From assembly GCA_052400685.1 (NCBI GenBank), contig JBQTGJ010000015.1: DNA of 64,000 nucleotides. The stretch is one strand, 5' to 3'. Source of the stretch: CAZHHH01 sp052400685. Its GTDB lineage: Bacteria > Bacteroidota > Bacteroidia > Bacteroidales > Marinilabiliaceae. Under the pieces are notes generated by a model, which did not search any database, was not told the origin of the DNA, and worked only from the letters and a program-made list of their open reading frames with translations. Each line of letters begins with the position of its first letter. The first letter of the stretch is position 1. This document shows positions 15,450 through 24,724 of this stretch, in pieces. A program made the translations under genes and the position numbers.

Positions 15450-16733
15450 TTATTTATTTGGTTGATTAATATATTTGAGATCATTTCCGCTGGGCAGTTG
15501 AAATACGCTCAGCTCAAATTCGGGAATGACTGCCAATATGTGATCGAAAATATCGGACTGAATTTCTTCATATAAAGCCCATGCTTTTTCGTTGCTGAAG
15601 GCATATATTTCGATGGGAATACCTTTTTCCGACGGTTGCAGATGCCGTATTAGAAGTGTCATATCCGTATTTAATTTTGGATGTTGGCGACAGTAATTCT
15701 CAAGATATTTCCTGAAAACACCCAAATTGGTCATTCGGCGGCCATTCACCTTAACTGATTCGTCGATTCCCTGAGAGCGGTTGTATTCTTCAATTTCAGC
15801 TTGCCGGGTTTCGATATAACCTTTTAGATGTTGAATTTTTTTAAGTTTTTCAAGTAATTCAGGGGTGCAGAATGTTACACTGCGCATATCAATGTTAACG
15901 GAACGTTTGATGCGTCGGCCACCCGACTCTTCCATCCCGCGCCAGTTGATGAAAGGACTCGCAACCAACGCATAAGTGGGAACTGTGGTGATGGTTTGAT
16001 CCCAGTTCTGAACTTTCACGGTATTTAATGTGATCTCGAGAACGGTGCCGTCGGCATTGTATGCCGGCATGGAAATCCAATCACCCACTTTAACCATTTT
16101 GTTGGCCGATAGCTGAACCCCGGCAACGAGTCCCAGTATTGTGTCTTTAAAAATGAGCAGGAGTACCGCTGCCATTGCTCCCATACCGGCCAAAATACGG
16201 GTTACCTGTATGTCAAAAATGTAGGAAATGATAATAAGTCCTGCCACTAAAAAGGAGATGAGACTTAACAGTTGTATGTAACTTTTTATGGGACGCTCGG
16301 CCGCGTACGGTTTGGTGTTATAAATATCTTCCAGCACCCTGAAAAACCCCTGTAACGCTGCAAATAACATGGCAATCATGTATATGACTGATAATTTTAT
16401 CAGACTTTCTTTCACAAAGGGATATGACTGCATCAGAACGGGCGTCAGCTGATAAATTACCAGAGCAGGTAAAAGATGCACCAACCGATGGATCACCTTC
16501 CGTTTCAGGAAAAAATCATCAATAACCATTTTGGTGCTCTGGATGAATTTAACCAGGTATTTTAAAATGATAAACTTAAGCCCGTAATGAACTGCCATGG
16601 CCAAAATGAAGAGTAGCATTCCTCTGATAATAAAATCGGCTATCGCAAATTCTGATGCTGGGATGGATAAGCTGTGAAGTAGACTGTTAATGATGTCTGT
16701 AAGCCATAAATTGTCTTCCTGAATTTCAAGCAT
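15450..16733 (-). CDS. MscS-family mechanosensitive channel (YbdG-like)
   Basis: The 427-residue inner-membrane protein has about five hydrophobic segments in the first 200 residues. The pore-lining helix and beta domain follow: VLLLIFKDTILGLVAGVQLS, then GDWISMPAYNADGTVLEITL, VKVQNWDQTITTVPTYALV and the block FINWRGM. The last matches the YbdG/MscM subfamily of large MscS proteins. The cytosolic C-terminal part has an extra helical insertion near residue 300. It opens on membrane tension and releases solutes after osmotic downshock. It is first in an operon with the GH43-like gene and has a consensus promoter. Confidence 0.88.
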   Translation of the reverse strand: MLEIQEDNLWLTDIINSLLHSLSIPASEFAIADFIIRGMLLFILAMAVHYGLKFIILKYLVKFIQSTKMVIDDFFLKRKVIHRLVHLLPALVIYQLTPVLMQSYPFVKESLIKLSVIYMIAMLFAALQGFFRVLEDIYNTKPYAAERPIKSYIQLLSLISFLVAGLIIISYIFDIQVTRILAGMGAMAAVLLLIFKDTILGLVAGVQLSANKMVKVGDWISMPAYNADGTVLEITLNTVKVQNWDQTITTVPTYALVASPFINWRGMEESGGRRIKRSVNIDMRSVTFCTPELLEKLKKIQHLKGYIETRQAEIEEYNRSQGIDESVKVNGRRMTNLGVFRKYLENYCRQHPKLNTDMTLLIRHLQPSEKGIPIEIYAFSNEKAWALYEEIQSDIFDHILAVIPEFELSVFQLPSGNDLKYINQPNK

Positions 16734-16782
16734 TTTTTAGATATAGATGAGTTACTGTTTTTAGAATCGGGACTTCCCGTCT

Positions 16783-16813
16783 CAAAACTAATAAACAATT
16801 GTTATCTTGCAAA
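16783..16813 (-). promoter_or_regulatory. Promoter of the MscS-GH43 operon
   Basis: On the minus strand TTTG (16813-16810), 19-base spacer, TAGTTTTG (16790-16783), about 50 bases before the start codon. It fits the Bacteroidota consensus well. Confidence 0.6.
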
Positions 16814-16823
16814 GTCTTTAATT

Positions 16824-18128
16824 ATGGATGTTATGTACAAAAAAATGGCGGGGTGGATGATATTTTTTCTCATTTGGATGGCATGGCCGGCGCAATGCAG
16901 TTCAAATAGAGCCTGGTTAGATTTCAATAAGACGTTGCGTGTTGATTTTTTGTTGTCAGGCAATCGTAATAAGCAATCAGCCTGTATTGTCAGAATGTAT
17001 CAAACCAACGTATGGGGTGCTGGTCGTGGGCAGTTTATTTCACCTTTCGATTATGGTGAATATCGTTTACTTCTGTTGCATCCCGATACTGGTGATACGC
17101 TTTATTTTAAGGGTTTTTCCACATTATTTGAAGAATGGCGTTTAACAGAGCCCGCAATGCATCTTCAGAGGGCCTTTGAGCAGTCGTTACTGATGCCTTT
17201 GCCGCTCAAAACTGTGAACCTGGTTATTGAAGAACGCAAGCGCGATGGCCATTTTGAGCCACTGCTTACCGAGCGGCTGAACCCCGCTAACTGGCAGGTC
17301 ATTCATCTAAAAAAGCCCGACTTTCCGTCACGTATTTTGATGGGGGAAGACAAACCTCATAACAAAGTCGATTTTTTGTTCCTGGCCGAAGGGTACACGG
17401 CTGAGCAGGCCGATAAGTTTTTTTCTGACGTGCAGAGACTGGTGGCCGTTTTGTTTAAAACAGAGCCTTATCAATCCCGGAAAAGCGATTTTACTATACG
17501 GGCAGTGGCTGTTCCTTCCGATGAATCAGGTACCGACGAGCCCCGGCAAAACAGATGGCACCGAACGGCGTTTAACAGCACTTTTAATACCTTTGGCGTC
17601 GACCGTTATCTGGAAACGGAGTCGCTGTGGAAAATATATGATGTGGCAGCTGCCTTCCCTAACGATCATGTTATCATTCTTGTTAATAGCGATAAATATG
17701 GCGGTGGCGGCGTTTATAACCATTTTTCAATTTTAACATCGGATGATAAGGTGGCCGAAAAAGTTTTTGTTCACGAAATAGGACATGGCTTCGCAGGCCT
17801 TGCGGATGAGTATTTTGGAGAGGATGATACCTATTCTGATTTTATTAATACCCAAACAGAACCCTGGCAACCAAACCTGACAACGATGGTCGATTTTAGT
17901 AAGAAATGGAAAACGCTGGTTGATGCGTCTACCCCGGTACCAACGCCGGTGCGTCCTGCCTATCGTGATGTAACAGGGGTTTTTGAAGGGGGTGGTTATG
18001 TGTCCAAAGGGGTGTATCGCCCGGCTCTTAATTGCCGCATGCGAACCAATGAAGCCGATGGGTTTTGTGAAGTGTGCCGATTGAGTATCAATAAGATGAT
18101 TGATTTTTATACGCTTCAGGATTTATAA
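16824..18128 (+). CDS. Secreted M64-family (IgA peptidase-type) metallopeptidase
   Basis: This 434-residue protein begins with a signal peptide (MAGWMIFFLIWMAWPAQCSS; possibly a lipoprotein). An N-terminal beta domain of about 150 residues (M64 N-terminal type) precedes the catalytic domain, which opens with VDFLFLAEGYT near residue 185. The zinc site is HEIGHGFAGLADEYF near residue 320, the extended HExxH..D/E signature of M64. Members of this family are common in Bacteroidota, and only the clostridial founder is known to cut IgA; the substrate here is unknown. It is divergently oriented to the MscS operon across a 90-base gap. Confidence 0.88.
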   Translation: MDVMYKKMAGWMIFFLIWMAWPAQCSSNRAWLDFNKTLRVDFLLSGNRNKQSACIVRMYQTNVWGAGRGQFISPFDYGEYRLLLLHPDTGDTLYFKGFSTLFEEWRLTEPAMHLQRAFEQSLLMPLPLKTVNLVIEERKRDGHFEPLLTERLNPANWQVIHLKKPDFPSRILMGEDKPHNKVDFLFLAEGYTAEQADKFFSDVQRLVAVLFKTEPYQSRKSDFTIRAVAVPSDESGTDEPRQNRWHRTAFNSTFNTFGVDRYLETESLWKIYDVAAAFPNDHVIILVNSDKYGGGGVYNHFSILTSDDKVAEKVFVHEIGHGFAGLADEYFGEDDTYSDFINTQTEPWQPNLTTMVDFSKKWKTLVDASTPVPTPVRPAYRDVTGVFEGGGYVSKGVYRPALNCRMRTNEADGFCEVCRLSINKMIDFYTLQDL

Positions 18129-18154
18129 TGGGTTCTTTTATTGGGGTTCTATTT

Positions 18155-18260
18155 AGTGCCTGTCCATAAAGTCGGGAGTTTGAGCTATCAAGTTCAAATA
18201 CGAGGCTTGCGAAGTTCTAAAAATGGGCGTTTACTCTTGCGGGTAATTAATGAGTGCTTC
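18155..18260 (+). repeat. Degenerate palindromic repeat copy
   Basis: TGCCTGTCCATAAAGTCGGGA, then CAAATACGAGGCTTGCGAAGTTCTAAAAATG..GTTTACTCTTGCGGGTAA. The left half is well kept and the right half is lost. Confidence 0.55.
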
Positions 18261-18298
18261 TAAAATTGTATTTTTGTGTTGAATAAAACTGAATTGTT

Positions 18299-19306
18299 AT
18301 GAATTACATTGCCAAAGAGTCCCGGTATGATCAAATGAAGTATCGTCGTTGTGGCCATAGTGGGCTGCTTTTACCTGCTATTTCGCTAGGGTTATGGCAT
18401 AATTTTGGCTCGGTCGACCGACTGGATAATATGGTTGAGATGCTGACCTATGCTTTTGACCATGGCATTACTCATTTCGATTTGGCGAATAATTATGGCC
18501 CGGAGCCCGGTTCGGCTGAAAGTAATTTTGGACGCATCCTGTCTCGTCAATTTGCCAACTACCGGGATGAGATGATTATTTCGACCAAAGCGGGTTATGG
18601 AATGTGGCCCGGTCCGTATGGCGACTGGGGTTCAAAAAAATATCTGGTATCAAGTCTCGACCAAAGCCTTAAGCGCATGGGCCTTAATTATGTGGATATA
18701 TTTTATCACCATCGTCCCGATCCCAATACGCCGCTTGAAGAAACAATGGGCGCACTGGATTTAATCGTCCGGCAGGGAAAGGCGCTTTATGTTGGTATCT
18801 CAAATTATTCTGCCGAAGAGACTCAAAAGGCTGAAGCCATATTGACGGATCTGGGGACACCTTGTTTGATTCATCAACCTCGTTACAGTATTCTTGACCG
18901 TTGGGCCGAAAATGGTTTGTTGGATGTGCTGGGTAAGCGTGGTATTGGATCAATTGCCTTTTCACCTCTGGCGCAGGGCTTGTTAACCAATCGGTATTTA
19001 AATGATATACCGGCCGATTCAAGAATTGCCAAACCTCATGGTTTTCTTAAAAAGGAATCACTGACGGGTGAACGGCAACAGGCTTTGCGTGCCCTGAATG
19101 ATATTGCAGCCAAACGTGGGCAGTCATTGGCTCAGATGTCGATTGCCTGGCTGTTGAAGGATTCCAGAGTAACTTCTGTTTTAGTTGGAGCCAGTTCGGC
19201 TGCTCAATTGGGCGATAGTGTAAAGGCGCTGAATAACCTCTCTTTTTCTGATGAGGAACTTCGACTTATAAATGAAACCGCTTTGCCGGTTATGATGGTA
19301 AAATGA
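18299..19306 (+). CDS. Aldo/keto reductase (YghZ/L-glyceraldehyde 3-phosphate reductase-like)
   Basis: This 335-residue NADPH-dependent oxidoreductase is closely similar to E. coli YghZ throughout. Shared blocks include RCGHSGLLLPAISLGLWHNF, THFDLANNYGPEPGSAE (catalytic Asp and Tyr near residue 60), STKAGYGMWPGPYGDWGSKK (catalytic Lys) and LKDSRVTSVLVGAS near 290. YghZ reduces L-glyceraldehyde 3-phosphate, methylglyoxal and other aldehydes and also resembles the Kv channel beta subunits. The family start could be a few residues later (MKYRRCG), but the N-terminal extension RYDQM is shared with YghZ, so the longer form is preferred. Confidence 0.88.
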   Translation: MNYIAKESRYDQMKYRRCGHSGLLLPAISLGLWHNFGSVDRLDNMVEMLTYAFDHGITHFDLANNYGPEPGSAESNFGRILSRQFANYRDEMIISTKAGYGMWPGPYGDWGSKKYLVSSLDQSLKRMGLNYVDIFYHHRPDPNTPLEETMGALDLIVRQGKALYVGISNYSAEETQKAEAILTDLGTPCLIHQPRYSILDRWAENGLLDVLGKRGIGSIAFSPLAQGLLTNRYLNDIPADSRIAKPHGFLKKESLTGERQQALRALNDIAAKRGQSLAQMSIAWLLKDSRVTSVLVGASSAAQLGDSVKALNNLSFSDEELRLINETALPVMMVK

Positions 19307-19332
19307 CACTTTGAGTGTCTTAATAATATTTT

Positions 19333-21204
19333 ATGGCTAATACGCTTTCTGTTGAGAATCTGACCCATAATTGGGGCGATATCCGTCTGTTTGATTCGCT
19401 GACATTTGGGCTTGAAGAAGGAGATAAAGCGGCGCTGATTGCTCGTAACGGGACAGGTAAAACTACGCTTCTGAATATTTTGTCCGGGAAATTATTGCCT
19501 GATGGCGGTACCGTGACGATTCGCAATGGCATTAAAATGGTGCATTTAACTCAGGAGCCGGCATTTGATCCGAATCTAACTGTCATGGAAGCTGTTTTTT
19601 CCAGCGAAAATGAGACCATTGCTTTGGTCCGGAGCTACGAGGCTGCTGTGGAAGCCAATAATCAACATGAGATAAACCGATTAATAGAGCAGATGGATTT
19701 GTTAAATGCCTGGGATTACGAATCGCGGGTAAAACAAGTGCTCTCTACGCTGAAAATAAGTAATTTAAATCAGCCGGTTGAGCAGCTCTCCGGCGGACAG
19801 GTTAAGCGTCTGGCTCTGGCAGCGGCTCTTATTGAAGAACCGGATTTTTTGATTCTCGATGAACCAACGAACCATCTTGATTTGGATATGGTTGACTGGC
19901 TCGAAGATTATTTGAGCCGCAACAAAGCCACTCTTTTAATGGTGACGCACGATCGCTTTTTCCTGGACCGTGTTTGTAATGTGATTTATGAACTCGACAA
20001 TGAGTCTCTTTATAAATATCAGGGTAATTATTCCTATTATCTTGTAAAAAGGGCTGAGCGTCAGCAACAGCGCAATCTGGAAATCGAAAAGGCTCGTAAC
20101 CTGTTACGTAAGGAACAGGATTGGATGAATCGCATGCCGCAGGCTCGCGCAACAAAGGCTAAATATCGTATTGATGCATTTTACGAATTGAAGGATATTG
20201 CCGACCAAAAGACGACAGATCAGGAGATGGCGCTCGACATTCAGTCAAAACGTCTGGGTAAAAAAGTTGTTCATCTAACCGACGTCAGCAAGGCGTTCGA
20301 TGGCCATACATTGATTCGTAATTTCTCTCATAAGTTTGTTAAGGGCGAACGTATTGGTATTATTGGTAAGAATGGCGTGGGAAAAAGTACCCTTCTCAAT
20401 ATTTTGACGGGCTCTTTAAAACCCGATTCCGGAACCATCGATATGGGCGAAACAGTGGAGTTTGGCTATTACCGTCAGGAGGGAATACAGCTGGATGATA
20501 ACAAAAAGCTGATTGAAGTCATTTCCGAAATTTCTGATGTTATTGAAACCGGTGATGGGAAAAGTATGAATGCTGCCCAGTTTTTGCGGTATTTTATGTT
20601 TCCCAATGAGATGCACTATGTATACGTGAGTAAGCTCAGTGGCGGCGAAAAGAAACGGCTTTACCTGATGACGGTATTGATGCGTAACCCCAATTTTTTG
20701 ATTCTGGATGAGCCGACTAATGATTTGGATATTTTTACGCTTAATATTCTCGAAGAGTATCTTTTGCAATTCCCGGGCTGTGTCCTGATTGTTTCGCACG
20801 ACCGTTATTTTCTGGATCGACTGGCCGATCAGATGTTTGTGTTCGAAGGTGATGGCGTTATTAAGAATTTTCCGGGCAATTACACGCGCTATCAGGATTA
20901 TCTTAAGCTTAAGGCGAGTGAAGCCGCTCAGGAGGAAAAGAAAAACAGGCCGGCGCCTGTCGTTCAAAAATCGCAGGCTCCCAAAGTGCGGAAAATAACT
21001 TATAAGGAGAAGCAGGAACTGAAAGCCGTGGAGGAGAAGATGGCGGAGCTGGAAATCGAAAAAACGGATTTGGAGAATCAGCTTAGTTCAGGCACATTGT
21101 TGCCCGACAAATTGCTTAGCGTTTCAAACCGACTGGGGGCTTTATTGGCCGAATTGGATGGTCTTGAAACCCGTTGGATAGAATTAAGCGAGTTGCCGCA
21201 ATGA
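19333..21204 (+). CDS. uup: ABC-F family ATPase (Uup-like)
   Basis: The 623-residue soluble protein has two ABC modules in tandem and no membrane segment. Module 1 has ARNGTGKTT near residue 36, LSGGQVKRLALAAAL near 155 and LDEPTNHLD. Module 2 has GKNGVGKST near 342, LSGGEKKRLYLMTVL and LDEPTNDLD. A charged linker (P-site tRNA interaction motif region) lies between them, and the C-terminal 90 residues form a coiled coil typical of Uup, which binds DNA or ribosomes. ABC-F proteins act on the ribosome rather than in transport. It starts 26 bases after the aldo/keto reductase and may be read through from it. Confidence 0.88.
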   Translation: MANTLSVENLTHNWGDIRLFDSLTFGLEEGDKAALIARNGTGKTTLLNILSGKLLPDGGTVTIRNGIKMVHLTQEPAFDPNLTVMEAVFSSENETIALVRSYEAAVEANNQHEINRLIEQMDLLNAWDYESRVKQVLSTLKISNLNQPVEQLSGGQVKRLALAAALIEEPDFLILDEPTNHLDLDMVDWLEDYLSRNKATLLMVTHDRFFLDRVCNVIYELDNESLYKYQGNYSYYLVKRAERQQQRNLEIEKARNLLRKEQDWMNRMPQARATKAKYRIDAFYELKDIADQKTTDQEMALDIQSKRLGKKVVHLTDVSKAFDGHTLIRNFSHKFVKGERIGIIGKNGVGKSTLLNILTGSLKPDSGTIDMGETVEFGYYRQEGIQLDDNKKLIEVISEISDVIETGDGKSMNAAQFLRYFMFPNEMHYVYVSKLSGGEKKRLYLMTVLMRNPNFLILDEPTNDLDIFTLNILEEYLLQFPGCVLIVSHDRYFLDRLADQMFVFEGDGVIKNFPGNYTRYQDYLKLKASEAAQEEKKNRPAPVVQKSQAPKVRKITYKEKQELKAVEEKMAELEIEKTDLENQLSSGTLLPDKLLSVSNRLGALLAELDGLETRWIELSELPQ

Positions 21205-21297
21205 CTTTTTACCCGCTTTCAAACAGTAAGTAAAGATTTGCTTCTGGTATCGTATCGAAAAAAAAATGTACCATTGGCTTGTTTTTTTTTATAATGA

Positions 21298-21330
21298 TTG
21301 CCGGGGTATTGATAATTATCATTATTTTTG
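21298..21330 (+). promoter_or_regulatory. Likely promoter of the Phe/Tyr operon
   Basis: TTG (21298-21300), 22-base spacer, TATTTTTG (21323-21330). A start near 21337 would put the leader peptide ATG about 17 nt into the transcript. Confidence 0.45.
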
Positions 21331-21353
21331 CAGTGTTCAACAACAGAATAACA

Positions 21354-21437
21354 ATGGCACGCAATTCCTATTTTTATTATTTCTTTTTTTACTTTTTTGG
21401 TTTCTGGCCAAAAGGGGTGGGTCTTGTGTTTGCCTAA
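21354..21437 (+). CDS. Phe/Tyr-rich leader peptide of the aromatic operon attenuator
   Basis: ATG at 21354 opens a 27-residue frame ending TAA at 21435-21437. Residues 6-15 read YFYYFFFYFF, followed by GFW, so 12 of 13 consecutive positions from 6 to 18 are aromatic. No larger gene uses this frame. It lies directly before an intrinsic terminator and the genes for Phe/Tyr synthesis, as E. coli pheL does before pheA. Ribosome stalling at Phe or Tyr codons when the charged tRNAs are scarce would be the sensor. There is no Shine-Dalgarno sequence, which is normal for this phylum. Confidence 0.85.
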   Translation: MARNSYFYYFFFYFFGFWPKGVGLVFA

Positions 21438-21503
21438 TCGAAGAAAAGAATAGGAATAAAAAATATAGAGTCCCGCTCCTGAACAGAGGCGGGATTTTTT
21501 TTT
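21414..21503 (+). promoter_or_regulatory. Transcription attenuator of the Phe/Tyr operon
   Basis: Two exclusive hairpins can form. The terminator pairs TCCCGC (21471-21476) with GCGGGA (21489-21494), followed by nine T (21495-21503). The antiterminator pairs GGGGTGGGTCT (21414-21424), just after the aromatic codons, with AGTCCCGCTCC (21469-21479), ten of eleven positions including two G-T pairs. A ribosome stalled on the aromatic codons leaves the antiterminator free. One that reaches the stop at 21435 covers its left arm, so the terminator forms. Confidence 0.8.
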
Positions 21504-21542
21504 AGCCTTGATTAGTGTTTATATCATCATAAAATTGAAAAG

Positions 21543-22430
21543 ATGAGTTTGAGTTCAATTAAAGTAGCCATACAAGGAGTTCCTGGTGCTAACCACGATA
21601 TTGCGGCCAGGGCTTTTTTTAGCGACCGCAAGGTGGAGTTGGTGCCATGTATGACTTTTCATGAATTGTTTGAGACAATCAAGGGTGTGAATGACACTGT
21701 CGGACTTGTGGCTATTGAAAATACCCTGGTGGGTAGTCTGTTGGGAAACTACACATTAATAAAGGATTTTGGGTTAAAAGTGATGGGGGAGCATAAACTG
21801 CGTATCAAACACCAATTAATGACGCTCCCCGGGCAATCCATTTACGATGTTACAGAAGTGCACTCTCACCCTATGGCCCTGGCACAATGCGAAGCCTATT
21901 TTAAACAGTATCCGCACATTCGGTTAATTGAATCAGAAGATACGGCCCTGAGTGCAAAAAAAATATTTGAAAGTCAGACCAAAGGGGTGGCTGCAATTGC
22001 CTCTACGCTGGCATCCAAACTTTATGGCCTGGAGATTATTGCCAAAGATATTGAAACCAATAAGCACAATTTTACCCGCTTTTTAGTCGTCGGAAAAGAT
22101 GAACAAGCCAGCGCCATTGTCAACAGTTCCAAAATTAATAAATCGTCGCTGGTCCTTTCGTTGCCGCACGAGGAGGGTAGCTTGTCTAAAATATTGACCA
22201 TATTAACTTTTTACAAAATCAATCTTACCAAAATTCAATCCTTGCCTATCGTAGGAAAAGAATGGGAGTATCTGTTCTATATTGATGTCATGTTTGATGA
22301 TTATACGCGCTATCGTCAATCGTTGGATGCCATTATTCCTTTATGTCGTGATTTAAGAGATTTGGGTGAGTATGCTGCCGCAGATGTTTTGTACGAAACC
22401 AATGGTGGTGATGAAGCTAAAAGAGTTTAA
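21543..22430 (+). CDS. pheA: Prephenate dehydratase
   Basis: The 295-residue enzyme turns prephenate into phenylpyruvate in phenylalanine synthesis. It opens with KVAIQGVPGANHDIAARAFF, has VGLVAIENTLVGSL near residue 60, and ends the catalytic domain with NFTRFLVVGKD near 180 (the conserved Thr-Arg-Phe). A C-terminal ACT domain (about 197-275, LSLPHEEGSLSKIL) would bind Phe for feedback inhibition, although the usual ESRP block reads QSLPIVG here. Unlike the enterobacterial PheA it has no chorismate mutase domain; that activity is fused to the DAHP synthase two genes downstream. First structural gene after the attenuator. Confidence 0.92.
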   Translation: MSLSSIKVAIQGVPGANHDIAARAFFSDRKVELVPCMTFHELFETIKGVNDTVGLVAIENTLVGSLLGNYTLIKDFGLKVMGEHKLRIKHQLMTLPGQSIYDVTEVHSHPMALAQCEAYFKQYPHIRLIESEDTALSAKKIFESQTKGVAAIASTLASKLYGLEIIAKDIETNKHNFTRFLVVGKDEQASAIVNSSKINKSSLVLSLPHEEGSLSKILTILTFYKINLTKIQSLPIVGKEWEYLFYIDVMFDDYTRYRQSLDAIIPLCRDLRDLGEYAAADVLYETNGGDEAKRV

Positions 22431-22450
22431 GCGTTTAAATATATATTATC

Positions 22451-23617
22451 ATGAATATCAAGCCCGCCGATAGAATTAACACGGTTACTGAATATTATTT
22501 CTCGGTTAAGTTAAAGCAAATTGAAAAGATGAGAGCCGAGGGCAAAAATGTTATTAATCTTGGTATAGGTAGTCCCGATCAAATGCCATCAGATGAGGTG
22601 ATTGAATCGCTTCATGCCTCTGCAGAGAATTCTGCGAATCATGGTTATCAGAGTTACATTGGCATCCCTTCGTTACGTGCCGGCATGGCTGAATTGTATT
22701 TGAAAAATTATGGCGTCCGGCTCGATCCCAATTCTGAAATATTACCGTTGATGGGCTCAAAAGAAGGCATCATGCACATTTCCATGGCATTTTTGAATCC
22801 CGGAGATGAGGTTTTGGTGCCCAATCCGGGTTATCCGACCTATAGTGCGGTAACCAATTTGGTGCAGGCGGTGGCACGACGGTACGACTTAACAGAAGAT
22901 AATGGCTGGCAGCCCGATTTGGATGCCTTGGAGAAACAGGATTTGTCAAAGGTCAAACTAATGTGGGTTAATTATCCCAATATGCCTACCGGGGCCAAAG
23001 CAAATCGGGAAGTCATGAAACGATTGATCGATTTTGGCCGGAAGTACAGTATTATTATCTGCAATGATAATCCTTATAGCTTTATTTTGAACCCAGAACC
23101 ATCCAGTTTATTGGAAGTGCCGGGCGCAAAGGAGATTGCCATAGAGCTTAATTCGCTGAGTAAATCGCATAATATGGCTGGCTGGCGAATAGGTATGGCA
23201 GCGTCTAATGCCACATTTATTACTTATATTTTGCGTGTTAAAAGTAATATGGATTCCGGAATGTTCCGTCCTTTGCAGGATGCCGCCGCTAAAGCGCTGG
23301 AAGCCGGTTCTGAATGGTTTTCTCAGGTCAATGCGGTGTACGCCCGCCGGCGCAAATTGGTCTATGAACTATTGGACAGGTTGGGCTGTTCATACGATAC
23401 CAAACAGGTTGGTTTGTTTGTGTGGGCTAAAGTGCCTGCCAAATATGGTAAAGGACAGGTCGTTAGCGATCAGGTACTTGATAAAGCTCATGTTTTTCTT
23501 ACGCCGGGATTTATTTTTGGATCCAATGGCGAATCTTATATTCGCATCTCTTTGTGTGCAACCGAAGAGGTGATACAGGAATCTATAAATCGTATTAATC
23601 AAATTGAAATCGTATAA
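22451..23617 (+). CDS. Class I/II aminotransferase, probable aromatic aminotransferase
   Basis: This 388-residue PLP-dependent enzyme of fold type I has INLGIGSPDQMPSD near residue 36, NPGYPTYSAV near 123, WVNYPNMPTGAKA near 175, DNPYSF near 206 and the PLP lysine in SLSKSHNMAGWRIG near 237. Sequence resembles LL-diaminopimelate and aspartate/aromatic aminotransferases, but its place between prephenate dehydratase and DAHP synthase makes transamination of phenylpyruvate and 4-hydroxyphenylpyruvate the likely job. It starts 20 bases after pheA and ends 2 bases before the next start, so it is firmly in the operon. Confidence 0.88.
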   Translation: MNIKPADRINTVTEYYFSVKLKQIEKMRAEGKNVINLGIGSPDQMPSDEVIESLHASAENSANHGYQSYIGIPSLRAGMAELYLKNYGVRLDPNSEILPLMGSKEGIMHISMAFLNPGDEVLVPNPGYPTYSAVTNLVQAVARRYDLTEDNGWQPDLDALEKQDLSKVKLMWVNYPNMPTGAKANREVMKRLIDFGRKYSIIICNDNPYSFILNPEPSSLLEVPGAKEIAIELNSLSKSHNMAGWRIGMAASNATFITYILRVKSNMDSGMFRPLQDAAAKALEAGSEWFSQVNAVYARRRKLVYELLDRLGCSYDTKQVGLFVWAKVPAKYGKGQVVSDQVLDKAHVFLTPGFIFGSNGESYIRISLCATEEVIQESINRINQIEIV

Positions 23618-23619
23618 CC

Positions 23620-24708
23620 ATGTCAACTTTAAATTTAGAACCTATTACTTTTCCGGGCCTGGAAAATAAGCGGCCCATGATTATTTCGGGTCCTTGTAGT
23701 GCCGAAACTGAGGAACAAACGCTTGCCACAGCCAAAGAACTGGCTGCTATTGGCGTCAAAATATTCCGTGCCGGGATCTGGAAACCACGGACACGACCGG
23801 GTGCATTTGAAGGGGTTGGAACCGTTGGTCTTCCCTGGCTGAAACGCGTGAAGGAAGAAACAGGTATGTTTGTGGGTGTTGAAGTGGCTACTTCACATCA
23901 TGTTTTTGAGGCCGTTAAGCACGGCATGGATATGGTGTGGGTTGGCGCCCGTACTTCGGCCAATCCTTTTGCCGTACAGGAAGTGGCTGATGCTCTTAAA
24001 GGTCTGGATATCCCCGTATTTGTTAAAAATCCGGTTAATCCTGATCTGGAATTGTGGATTGGAGCCCTCGAACGTATTAACGGGGCCGGAATTACCAAGT
24101 TAGCTGCTATTCACCGCGGATTCAGCACATACGATAAGTCCGAATTCCGCAACCACCCGCAATGGCAAATCCCCATTGAGCTGCATCGTCGTTTGCCCAA
24201 CCTACCTATCATCAGTGACCCTAGTCACATTGGTGGTAAGCGTGATTTGATTGCCCAGCTGTGTCAGGAAGCCATGGATTTGAATTTCGACGGACTTATT
24301 ATTGAATCCCATACTTGCCCTGAAAAGGCTTGGAGTGATGCTTCGCAGCAAATAACCCCGGCTCGTTTGAAAGAGATTCTTGACCGACTGGTGTTGCGTA
24401 GTTCTAAAATTGGTGATACGCCACGTAACGAACTGGATGAATTGCGGAAACGAATCGATCAGTTGGATAATCAGTTGCTGGATACTCTTAAAGAACGCAT
24501 GTTTGTTTCTGAGGCCATCGGTCGCTATAAATACGATAATAATATCACCATTTTGCAGTCGCGTCGTTATGACGAAATAATGAAAGACCGCCGCGACAGG
24601 GCTGAGAGCCGTGGTTTAGATTCTGAATTTATCACTTCCATTTTCGAAACCATTCACGAGGAGTCTATCAGTCGGCAGAGCCTTGTTATGAATAAAGAAC
24701 TAAAATAA
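23620..24708 (+). CDS. Bifunctional DAHP synthase / chorismate mutase
   Basis: The 362-residue protein joins two steps of aromatic synthesis. Residues 1-260 are a type I-beta (KDPG-aldolase-like) 3-deoxy-7-phosphoheptulonate synthase, with SGPCSAETEEQ near 24, IFRAGIWKPRTRPGAFEG near 50, and SDPSHIGGKRDL near 200 (metal and phosphate ligands). Residues 275-355 are an AroQ-type chorismate mutase, with ELDELRKRIDQLDNQLLDTL and the conserved helical Arg/Lys residues. The fused mutase can act as a sensor of prephenate for feedback control. This fusion is the usual Bacteroidota arrangement and explains the missing mutase domain in PheA. Confidence 0.92.
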   Translation: MSTLNLEPITFPGLENKRPMIISGPCSAETEEQTLATAKELAAIGVKIFRAGIWKPRTRPGAFEGVGTVGLPWLKRVKEETGMFVGVEVATSHHVFEAVKHGMDMVWVGARTSANPFAVQEVADALKGLDIPVFVKNPVNPDLELWIGALERINGAGITKLAAIHRGFSTYDKSEFRNHPQWQIPIELHRRLPNLPIISDPSHIGGKRDLIAQLCQEAMDLNFDGLIIESHTCPEKAWSDASQQITPARLKEILDRLVLRSSKIGDTPRNELDELRKRIDQLDNQLLDTLKERMFVSEAIGRYKYDNNITILQSRRYDEIMKDRRDRAESRGLDSEFITSIFETIHEESISRQSLVMNKELK

Positions 24709-24724
24709 TAGATTCGTAGAATCT

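Noticed and set aside
21266..21505. 79-residue open frame before pheA
   Set aside because: It overlaps the aromatic leader peptide in another frame and runs through the terminator hairpin. The shorter frame at 21354-21437 explains the region better.
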